The notes under the pieces were generated by a model, which saw only the letters and a program-made list of their open reading frames with translations, was not told the DNA's origin and searched no databases. A stretch of 15,699 bases of DNA from Spirogloea muscicola (lineage: Eukaryota > Streptophyta > Zygnematophyceae > Spirogloeales > Spirogloeaceae). Below are positions 1 through 9,900 of the stretch, one piece after another (position 1 is the first letter of the stretch; the number at the start of each line of letters is the position of its first letter). The stretch lies in assembly GCA_009602725.1 (NCBI GenBank), contig WELB01000056.1, positions 381,077-396,775 of the forward strand. The letters are read 5' to 3'. The position numbers were made by a program, and so were the translations under genes.

Positions 1-54
1 CGGCGGGGCCCCCGGGCGGCGGGCGCCACCGCCGGCGTCGGCGCCGCCGCGGCC
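1..54 (+). other. In-frame GC-rich sequence upstream of the FN3K ATG (5' leader or N-terminal extension)
   Basis: All 18 codons before the ATG at 55 are open in the kinase frame and encode mostly Ala, Gly, Arg and Pro. This fits either a GC-rich 5' leader or the end of a chloroplast transit peptide, since land-plant homologues carry one. The left window edge prevents a decision. Confidence 0.4.
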
Positions 55-2348
55 ATGGAAACGGACCCTGTCACGGCTTGGATCACATCCGAGGGCGGCG
101 CCTCGGCCGTGGCGCGCGTCACGCCCGTCGCCGGCGGCTGCATCAACACCGCGCACCGCTACGACACCGACGCCGGTCCCTTCTTCGTCAAGACCAACAG
201 GTCTGCCCCCGCCGCCGCGTCCAAACCCCAACGCCGGGAAATGGCTCTCACGTTCCCTTTGCTTCCATTTAGCTGACGTTCGCGTGGCTCTAGCTCTAGC
301 TCTCAGCTTGAGCTCGGCGCTGGGCTGCCGCACCCCGGTGGCTGCTGAATGTGGCGGCGTCTTGTGGGCTGGCCAGGAGCATTGGCCCGTCCATGTTCGA
401 GGCCGAGGCCAGAGGCCTGCAGGCCATGTGGGAGACGCACACGCTGCGCATCCCCAAGCCTCTCAAGGTGGGCCGACGCAGCACCACTCCACGTACATTG
501 CACCTCATCTGCCATTGCCGTACACGTCAGTCATACGCCTCGACAGGAGTGTCGTGCTGCAATTATCCGAGGCTGGGGTTGTTGCGTTATTGGATAAAAG
601 AGCAGCTCCGCTGGCCAGACTAGCTTTGCTGCGCCAGCTCTTCTTAAGCTGAAGCTCAACCCTTGGCAGGCCTGAAACAGGTCGGGTCCCTGCCTGGGAG
701 GGGCTCGTTCATCATCATGGAGTATATTGAGCTTGGCTCACCCCAAGGCGGGCAAGTGAGTGCCTTTGTCGCAATCTCCTGCAATGGCATATTATAGACT
801 TGGTGCATACACCTTTATTTGCCTCCTTCAAGCAGGAAGACCTGTAGAGGAGCTTGAAGCATGATGTTGTTGAATGCATGTTCTTGGCACAAGTGGGCAA
901 CCTGCATCATCGCCGTGTAACATCTTCTCGCTGAGGCCCATTGTTGAGGAGGTCCTTGGGAGCTCCAAATGCCATGGTCTCATGGTTGGGTTGACAGCGA
1001 GATGCTCTTCTACCTTGGTTGACAGGCAGTACTGGGAAGGCAGTTAGCAGAGATGCACAGCAACTCGACCAGCACCAGGGGCTTTGGTTTCGACCTTGAC
1101 AACACAATTGGCAGGTGAAAGCTCACCAGGAGCTAGTGTCCTCCCGCTCTGCAGGCATGTCGAGTACCTTACAGCATGCTTTGCTAACAATGTTGAGGAT
1201 GGTTGTCTGGCTGGCAAATGTGTAGCACGCCCCAGCCGAACCCCTGGACCAAGGACTGGACGACCTTCTTCAAAGACCACCGTCTGGGTTACCAACTCCA
1301 GCTTGCACAGCAGCAGTATCAGGACAACGAGATCTTCCAGCTCGGTGATCTATCGCACTTGATAATTGTGCAAGCTGGCGCGATGGCATGAAGTTGTGTT
1401 GGTGTTTGTGACATTCTTATCATGGGCAACAGGGCATACTCTGGCATACTTTTTACAAGCTCTAGAGCTTGTGTACATGTGGAAGGCAGTCAACAGCACA
1501 TTGATGCCGGGCTCCTCATTGTACTTCTGAAGGACGATATTCCTTCATCTACTAACTCTGTGCATTGTGGATGGTACTCTGTTTGCGTATCTTAACAGGT
1601 CAAAAGCTGCTAGGGAAGTTGCCGGAATTACTGGGAGATGTAGAGGTAAAGCCAGCCCTCCTCCATGGCGATCTTTGGAGTGGCAACATCACTGCTGACA
1701 AGCAGGGGAAATATGTCATATTGGACCCAGCTACATACTGTGAGTTGTGTCCTGCGTGGGCCTATTATAAATTCTTCATTATACTGCACTATGGGCTTGC
1801 ATCAGTAGACACCATTCATGCTTGCTCATAATAATGGGTAGCAGTTTTCAAGATTTCTCCTTGATCTGAACAATAGAGCTCCTTTGCCATTGACCAGACG
1901 GGCACAGTGAAGCTGAATTTGGAATGTCTTGGTGTGCTGGCTTTGGCCCTGCTTTCTACAGCGCTTACTTTGCGGTGAGAACTGGTGGTTAAGTTGTTGT
2001 CATTTCCTTCATTGCTGCGCTCAAGTAGTACTTGTAACATCCTTGCATGTAAATAGTTCATGCACATGTCACTTTGCGAAAGATAAGAAATGCCTGCGAT
2101 TATCTTTGATGCAGCAGCTCTTGTGCAGAATGCGAGGGCCGTGATATTTACACAGTGCTGTGCCCTTTCAGCCGGGTTGCTTATGTTTATCATTGAATCG
2201 GCCACGAATACTGCAGGTGCTACCTAAGCAGCCTGGCTTTGAGCAGCGAGCGGAGCTCTACAAGTTATACCACTATTTAAATCATTACAACCTCTTCGGC
2301 TCTGGTTACCGCTCATCATGCATGTCTATCATCCAGAAATTTATTTGA
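55..2348 (+). CDS. FN3K: Fructosamine-3-kinase family protein (ketosamine-3-kinase), 8 exons
   Basis: The product phosphorylates sugar-derived ketosamines on glycated proteins so that the adduct falls off; plant members prefer ribulosamines. Exons read by eye: 55-200, 377-467, 681-755, 1026-1114, 1226-1344, 1599-1739, 1898-1974 and 2217-2348. All phases match and give 289 residues, the usual family length. Visible motifs: nucleotide-loop GGCIN (27-31), FFVKTN with Lys46, MFEAEA (helix C region), GSFIIMEYIEL (hinge), FGFDLDNTIG followed by TPQPNPW, catalytic HGDLWSGN (Asp198), metal-binding ILDPATYYGH (Asp216), and the C-terminal PKQPGFEQR and YHYLNHYNLFGSGYRSS. The P-loop Cys (residue 29) matches the Cys reported as a redox switch in the Arabidopsis enzyme. 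The frame is open with no stop from position 1 to 54 (Ala/Gly/Arg-rich), so Met55 may be internal to a longer, possibly plastid-targeted protein. Family assignment is strong; the true start is uncertain. Confidence 0.93.
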
Positions 2349-2521
2349 AAAGCAGCCAAGCTTCGTTGTAGGTGTAGCACGTCATGAAGTAGCACCTGGG
2401 CTTTAGAGCTTCTTCTTTGGTAGTTGACCGTGATCTTATCTCCTGGCCTTCGCTCCATTGCCTTGGAAGAGCCGATCTATTCCTTGGCACTGCTCCTGCT
2501 CTTCAGCTCCTCTGAATCTTG

Positions 2522-2552
2522 TCACTTCTGTGGGCTGGCCCTTGTCAGCCCT
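2522..2552 (+). repeat. Dispersed hairpin repeat, copy 1 (+)
   Basis: Contains GGGCTGG followed by a short spacer and CAGCCC. GGGCTG at 2532-2537 can pair with CAGCCC at 2546-2551. The core matches the other copies around GGGCTGGCC, but the upstream GGCCCCTT..GTCCATT part is poorly kept. Confidence 0.5.
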
Positions 2553-2823
2553 TGTCCCCCTTATTGGAGGGACTTCTCGCAGTGTTACTTTGGCCCCCTT
2601 CAGCTTAGGGCTTCGCTCTGTGTAGCCCATCCTTTGCTCTAGCTTTTGCCTGAACAGTGTGTTGGCTTTGAAATGGCCTCCATCTCATCTCATGCGCACT
2701 GCGCTCCTCCCTTTGGAAGAGCTGCTCCTTATTCTGATATATATGCATCTCTGTGACTCGTGGCAGCTGACTAGGGATTTGAGCACTCATTTGTAGTAGC
2801 GACGTGCGAAGCTATGTGGACTA

Positions 2824-2880
2824 GCGCTTTCTGGCCCCGTCGGACCCTTCCTTTCCATCTTGGGTTGGCCTTGTGCGGCT
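2824..2880 (+). repeat. Dispersed hairpin repeat, copy 2 (+)
   Basis: Shows the left half of the family clearly: GCGCTTTCTGGCCCC, then GGACCCTTC, TTCCATCTT and GGGTTGGCC. The order and spacing match the copies at 11796, 12022 and the inverted copy at 12296. Confidence 0.6.
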
Positions 2881-3230
2881 ATCGCCACTCCTGGGGAAAA
2901 GGGTACCTTATATGTTGCATTGCCCTCCTCGTACAGCAGAATTTTTGGTACTTTCATCTACCTCCTCTTAATTCATCAGAAAGCAAGATGTCTTCCAGAG
3001 CGGTGGCTGTAGAAGAGCAAGAAGCAGGTTCTCAAGAGAGGGCGATGGCTGCAAAAGGCCAGGGCGAGATGAAGGGGAAGGGGGGCGATGGTCTATGGAA
3101 GGCCAGACCAGTTAGTGATGGACAAGTTCTGGGGTCCGGAATTCGCTTAATCACACAGCTACACAAGTGCTAGATAGAGTTTACTAAGCGGCCATCCTTC
3201 TTTGTACTTGCATAGCCGTGTGACTCGAGG

Positions 3231-3330
3231 TTTCTGGCCCCTCCAAGCCTTGTTCATCTTCTTTGGGCTTTCCTTCCCAATCTGGAAGCGCCATCTGTTC
3301 ACAGCCATTGCTTTTGATTGGTAGAGCTGT
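3231..3330 (+). repeat. Dispersed hairpin repeat, copy 3 (+), long version
   Basis: One of the longest copies: TTTCTGGCCCCTC, CCTTGTTCATCTTCTTTGGGC, then TTCACAGCCATTGC and GGTAGAGCTGTTTC. The right-hand part is shared with the copies near 12101-12170 and the 2453-2720 stretch, suggesting a unit of roughly 100 bases. Confidence 0.6.
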
Positions 3331-3689
3331 TTCTTCACCAGCCCTCGCCCCTTTTTGGAAGAGCTTGATTCTCTTGCTAGGCAAGTGGCTAAATACAAAT
3401 GGCGAAATACAATTGGGTGCTCAATAACCCCCAGTCAGCAGCCACAAGTCAGAGTAGCTTGCATTCCACACAAGTCTCTCCATGGCGAAGACAGCAGCAG
3501 CCAAAGCGCAGCGTGCCCGCGAGTGCAGTGCAGATGCATGGAAACGCAGGAGCGAGACTGGTAGGACCATGCAGGACATCTGAGCGAGCGATCACGCTCT
3601 CGGCTGGCATTTACAGCCTCCTCTTGACATACATAGCGGCTTACTACATAGCGGCCCTTTACCAACTGTGACTTCTGGAACTGCAATTT

Positions 3690-3927
3690 ATGAAAACACT
3701 TAGCTTCACGCTCACCCTGCAACCTGCTCGGCTCGCCCAGCCGCCACCACTACCGACGCCAAGTCTCAGCTTCTCTCGGCAGGCCGATCAGCTGCGTACG
3801 TCTGGGCGGCCGGGCCGTCGCTGGCTGTCTGGAGCTTCCATGCAGCTCGGAGCGACCTACCCGTCTCTGGCGACTGGCGAGCTGAGCGTGGCAAGATCTT
3901 AGCAGGGCTCGAGCTGCGCGTTCCGTC
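3690..3927 (+). promoter_or_regulatory. GC-rich leader of the SelD fusion gene with a transit-peptide-like upstream ORF
   Basis: The sequence turns GC-rich ahead of the fusion ATG, as at the FN3K 5' end. It holds an ATG-initiated ORF of 70 codons (3690-3902) that begins MKTLSFTLTLQPARLAQ, is rich in Ser, Thr, Arg, Pro and Leu, and has almost no acidic residues. It ends 25 bases before the main ATG and in another frame. It may be an upstream ORF, or a transit peptide joined by a small unresolved intron. No promoter element is identifiable. Confidence 0.35.
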
Positions 3928-6900
3928 ATGAGGGCCTCGCAGCAGCCGACGCCCGTGGTGAAGGACCTCGTGCTCCTCGGCGGTGGCCACAGGTGCATCA
4001 CATGCACCCTACTGCACTTACCATATGTTCACTTGAACGCCGTTGGGATGGCTAGTGTATTTATGCACCTGAGCAAGTCCTGAAGCACGTCAAGGCAGCT
4101 GCCATGCGGCCGGTACTACGTTCAACTGGTGGTGGCCTAGAGAGTGGATGTTCAAGTGCCATATATTCTGAGCTGTTCATGCTCACAAGCCAAGGCTATT
4201 GTTAAATCCAGCCAGCATCCGAAAGAGTAATGGACAGCTAGTCATGGTCTGGCCTTGGGACGTGGTTCGATATCAGCGGCGTGCTGTGAAAGAGACTCTG
4301 CAGCTGCTCTTCACACGGCCATGCGTGACTGCAAGTGACTAGAAGAGCCTTAGTGTCTAACATCTTGGCATGTTTTCTGGCCTCGTGCAGTCATGTGATT
4401 GTGCTGAAGAGCTTTGGGATGATGCCCATGCCTGGCGTGAGATTGACAATCATTAGTAGGGATGTTCATACACCATACAGTGGCATGCTCCCTGGCTACG
4501 TGGCAGGTCCTCTTTATACCCTATGGCAGACCCCTGGAATTACAGTGTCTGCACATATTCGAGCTGTATATTGTCATCTTTGTACTGTGCTGAATTGAAG
4601 ACTAAAGGAAAAGAGGTGAGACCAATTGCCCCAATTTAGACCCCTAAGTATCCAATCATGGGTCAAGTGGATGGTGCCGTAAGCATTCCCTGTACCTATG
4701 TAGATGGCTTCTGATCTACTTGTGGTGTTGCGTCATAAGCGCCTGCTGCTGACAGGCCATTATGTTGTGTATGAGCGCCTGCTGCTGACAGGCCATTATA
4801 CATACGAGGACTGTCACATTGACCTGCGGAGGCTAGCACGCTTTGCGAGCGCACGTCTGATCCACTGCTCAGCGAGTGGCATTGACATGCAGGTAGTTGT
4901 GATGTCCTCCTAATTGATGCAGCACATGATAGAAAGTTCTTAGTTGCGGTAGAGATGCCTTTCAGCATGATTTGCAGTACTGCACAGGAAGCTAACTCTT
5001 TAGCTGCTCTTGGGTCTCAATTACTGTGCAGCTCAAGCAAGTCTTTCTCGATGGGCGGCCCCCCATGAAGTTTGATGTTCTTTCGCTTGACATCGGTGTC
5101 ACTTCTCTCGTATGCTGTCACACCAACTGCTCTGTCACTGGCTGTTGCAATCATATAGACCCACCCACCTGCTGGACATGTTAGACAGCGGTACGTGCCC
5201 CTGCTCTTTTCTTCCGCCTGGCAATGTATCTTGAAGTCGTCTACAAGCGCTGGCATAATGCAGCAACAAGTCTCAGGAGCTGCCAAGTATACGACACAGG
5301 TCAAGCCTATCAACCTCTTCCACGAGCGCTGGCAAAAGACACTGGACCGTATCACATCCTGCCCTTCTGAGGTACAAGCTCATGCAAAACTGACACTGAC
5401 TTCTACGAAGCTGCCACCTGTGGCATCTAAGTGATTGTCAATAACTTGCCTGCCATGCAGGCCCTTCAAGCAGAGGCACTTCTTCATTGCCTTTGCTTCA
5501 GTGGTGTATGCTTCATACTTGTGACTCGCCTTTGCACTTAGCTGAGCCAGGAGGAGAGAATCGCAATCGTAGGTGGTGGGGCAGGCGGCGTAGAGCTCTG
5601 CCTGGCTATGCAGCACCGCCTGGTTGAAGAGCTCAAGGTGCTTGGCAGTAACAACACCCTCGTGGCATTTGTGCTCAAAGACCAATTGTACAGGCAATCA
5701 ACCAATTAGCTTCTCTGCTTAAGGTCGTGCATGCATCCAAGAGTATCATGACCATGATATTTAGTAGCTGTTGGCAAGCTTGAGTGTGTGGAGGGCTGAC
5801 TTTGGGGTTAAGACCATAGTGCATAATATTGAAATGTGCATGTATGTGACAGTCATAGTAAGATCTCTACAGCCTGCAATTAAGTGCCCATTACGTGCTT
5901 GAAGCCTACGTGAGCAGATCCTGGTTATTTGTTCCTTGGTTGCAGATTCGTGGCAAAAGCACTGGGGGACTCACATTCCAACTGTATACTCGAAGTCGGT
6001 TGCTGCCAATGCACGCGCCAGCTGCTGGCAAGATGATTGAGCAGATACTACAAGATCGAGGTTGTGCACCCCTCTAGCTTCCGCCTCCGTGACAACTTAG
6101 CATCCGATTGTGCGGCACAGCTTATGAGTTGCTGCATAGAACCTCTCAACTCCTTTGTCTGGCCCATTTCTACAATTCCTCTGCTTCACAATTCCATGTT
6201 CTAAATATCTTTACTGCCAAGACCAAACACCCACCATTTCATGCTCTTCATGTTCAGGTGTACAGATTGTGCAGTCAGATGGGATTGCTGAGGTTCAAGA
6301 AAACGTTCTTCTGTCAACAAGTGGCCAGAAGTTTGCCTTCAGTGAATGCTTTTGGTGCACAGAGGTAGGCTTGAGGGGTCTGTTTGTATCCTGGTTGACC
6401 AAAACCTTCTCAGTATGTCATTGACATCTTCTTCTCCATTAAGATCACAAGAATATCACAACACTGTCACTTGACTTGACAGGGCGGTGCCGCAACTTGG
6501 TTAAAGGGCACAGACTTAGCCCTTGACCGCAACGATTTTGTATCCATTGAGGAGACTTTACAATCCACTAGCCATACTGGCATCTTTGCTGCTGGGGATA
6601 TCCATGCCTCGGATGTCCACCCCAGGCCTAAGGCAGGCGTTTTTGCAGTTCGACAGGTCAGTCATTAGTAAGTATGTTAAATCCTCAGCCTTTTTGCCAT
6701 GTCTGTGAGCTGGTAAGCTGAAAATCAAGACCTCAATTGCTAATTGAGGTCTTGATTGATCCCATCTGCTTTCACAATGCTAAGCTTGTTGCTCATTCGG
6801 CAGGGCCCTCCACTAGCAGAGAATCTGCGAAGGCACCTACTTGACAAACCACTTAAGCCATTCCGACCGCAACTAAAGTATCTCAGCCTGATCAGGTAGT

Positions 6901-9900
6901 TCCCACATTTATGCCTTGCAAGATCTACTTGGAAGATCCAGCACTAGCGCTGTCAATGTTATGCAATGTAGAGAGCATTCAGCAACTGTGTCCATGTCAA
7001 CATGTTGAGATGATGCCCAAGACAATGTATCTGCTACAGCACTGGCAACAAGTACGCAATTGCGACACGAGGGGACCTGGCATTTGAAGGGTCATTTCTG
7101 TGGCTGCTCAAGGTACTAATCTGTCTCTCAGTTTATGGAGACGTCATCGCCATCGTATGTGGGGCCTGTCAGTGAAATTAATGCTAGGCAGGGACGTCAG
7201 TCATGTGAAGCTTGCAAATCCATATCACAAATTACTAAATTGATATTTGATCTGCTCCAGCTCCTTCTGAGAATGATAGATATTCTTTGATACTGCATCA
7301 TATACAGGACAGGTAGTAGAGCTTGGTTTGCTGCCCGTGACAATTCTCATGTTCGTGCTTGCTGGAAAAAGCATGATTCAGATGCACAATATATTGTATT
7401 TGTCAAACAGGACTGGATCGACAGGGGCTTCATGAGAAAATTCTCAGAGCTACCTGATATGGAAGCAGAGCATAGTCTGAACCTTCCAGTGGCCAGGGCA
7501 GCTGGGGAAGGCATCATGGCTGCCCTGGCTGCGCTCCCCATGCGATGTGGTGGCTGCGGAGCGAAGGTCTGGGACCTGGGCACCTCTATCTTGCATATAA
7601 GTAGCGTGTGCTCAAGGTCCTCCAAGCAGTTCCGCAGTCATTGGCTGTTCTGAATGACCCTTCAATCTTACAGGTGGGTGCTACAGTGTTATCAAGGGCA
7701 CTTGCACGACTGAAGGTCATCTCTCGGCCTGAGGTGAGGTTGTGCTGCCACTTATGCTCCTTGCTGTCAGACATTAGCCCACATTTGACTGTTAGCAGCT
7801 ACAGAATAACTCGTTGTATTTTGCGGTTGCTGGGTCCGGCTATAAGCAAAGTCACGAAGAGCAGAAGGTTTGGCACTCCTTGTCTGTGCAATTTGCTTGG
7901 ATAAATGCATGGGTTATGGTGATTTGAGTGAGGTGCCTGAATTGTCATGCACCTGTAGGTGGTCATTGGACTGGAGTCTCCTGATGATGCGTCTGTTGTG
8001 CGACTACCACCTGGCAAGGTGAAGCTCCTGCACCCTCCACCAAAGAGCTTGCATCTTATTCTTTCAGCTTCTTCAGGAGGCAAGGAAAGCTTGTGAGTGA
8101 ATCCAGAAGCATGCAGGTACACATCAACAATGGTGTACTATTAAGATTTTTTCTACTTCCTGATGGACAATTGGCTATCCCTACATGGATCTATCTGTCT
8201 ATATGTTAAGTCGTATGCTGTGAGAGGGAATTTGCAGTAGTGATCTTGTCAATGCTCCTCAGCCTTGCACAGCAATCCCCCTGCTTCTAGCTCTGACTGA
8301 GCACATTGGCCACTATGAGATGCCTGAGCAGGTATCTATACACACCGTGGATTTCTTCAGATCCTTTGTGGAGGACCCTTATCTCTTTGGAAGAATAGCT
8401 GCGACGCACGCGCTAGGCGACTGCTATGCCATGGGTGCCGAGCCACTTACAGCTCTCGCAATTGCTACAGTGCCCTACAATACTGAGGACAAGGCAAGGT
8501 TTCAACCTGCCCCCTTGCCTGGCCAAAAGAGGTGATATACTGCAGCTTATCTAGCAAGACTGCTGTTAGGTTTTTGGAATCAGAGCAATCAGATTGACAC
8601 CATATGTGACACTGTTGTCGTCGTTTCATTGTCGTGGTTGTTGCAGGAAGTCCCACACAATCTGGTCAGCTTTAGCTTGCCAGTAGCACGAGCATCAGGC
8701 TGAGGATGACCTCATATTAACGCAATAGCAACCTTTTCCAGGTGGAAGAGGAGCTGTATCAGGTAATGGCCGGTGCGACGGACGTCCTGAATGCTGCCAG
8801 GTGCCAGCTGGTAGGAGGGCACACTTCTGAAGGAGTGGAGTTGTCCTTGGGCTTCTCAATCAACGGAATAATTGAGGAAAGCTCCTTACTGCGCAAGGTA
8901 CATTAAGATCCTCCATGTCTTGGCCAGTCATTGCCCACTTGGAGTGCAACCAGTTCTGAATGCATCAAGGCCCTGCTTGTCGATCTTGTGCATCTCCGTG
9001 CGTCGGCCTTGAGGGCCTTGAGGGTAGGTCCTCTGAGACTTGCAGTGAGCCACTCATTTGGGTTCTGAGTCTCTTGCAGGGAGGCATGATGGTTGACGAT
9101 GTGCTCATACTGACCAAGGCCATCGGGACAGGCACCCTTTTTGCTGCTGACATGCGCGCCAAAGCCAAGGTATGCCTTGCGCCCCATAGACAGGCACTGC
9201 ATCCTTCTCGTTCCTCTGTGCCTTTCTGTGCAGCTTGTCTGCTGCTGACATGGGATACTTTGGGTGCAGCATCCAGTAACTTAATAGGCACTGGGGATTT
9301 ATCTGACTCTTCAATAGGGACAACAGACATTGTGCTTCATAGAAGTGCTGGTCTTCTCAGCATCTGATGCTTACAGCATAGCTTGGACAAGCTGATGAGG
9401 GCACTACATATATACTGATGCAGGGCTTCTGGATTGAAGCGGCACTTCGCTCCATGTTACTTCCCAACAAGGTGCAGATGCTATTCCAAATTGTGCCACC
9501 GTATTTACCAGCGTATTATACCTTGCTCCTGATCACTTATTGTGATGCCTGCGTGCGCACCCTCTCAGATGCTTGTGTCATCTATTTTCCTTGTTGGCAG
9601 GTCGCAGCAGAGATCCTTGGCACTTCTAGTGCCACAGCCTGCACAGATGTTACAGGCTTTGGCCTTCTCGGTGAGTTTAGCAGTAATTACAATTTCTATG
9701 AACCAGACATTGCAGGTACTTGCGAGGTCTAGTTGAGGCATGGGGACACCAGAGTGTCAATGCTCAGGTGGAACTAGATATGCCTTTGCTGAAAGACATT
9801 TTACTACATAGACTTGCAATGCAAAGGGTTTAGTATGTCTGTGCTTCTGTGCCGCTTGATGAAATTTCACTTTGTCTGAAGGTAGCTTAGGCTCACATCT

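Larger units (their letters stand above)
2349..3689. other. Intergenic region between FN3K and the SelD fusion; diverged repeats, no gene recognised
   Basis: Open frames here are short, lack recognisable domains and have no consistent exon chain. The stretch instead contains several diverged copies of the short dispersed repeat listed separately, near 2522-2552, 2824-2880 and 3231-3330, plus a possible inverted copy near 3039-3066. A purine-rich tract lies at about 2985-3120. I see no clear poly(A) signal after the kinase stop; the green-algal TGTAA motif is absent from the first few hundred bases. Confidence 0.55.

Noticed and set aside
2988-3173. Lys/Glu/Gly-rich open frame between the two genes
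   Set aside because: A purine-rich low-complexity stretch, partly overlapping an inverted repeat copy, with no family resemblance or splice context.
9671-9726. A very short intron joining exon 19 to 9727
   Set aside because: The join to 10001 gives the exact family sequence [14 protein letters not shown] and is preferred. The segment is kept only as a possible alternative exon.
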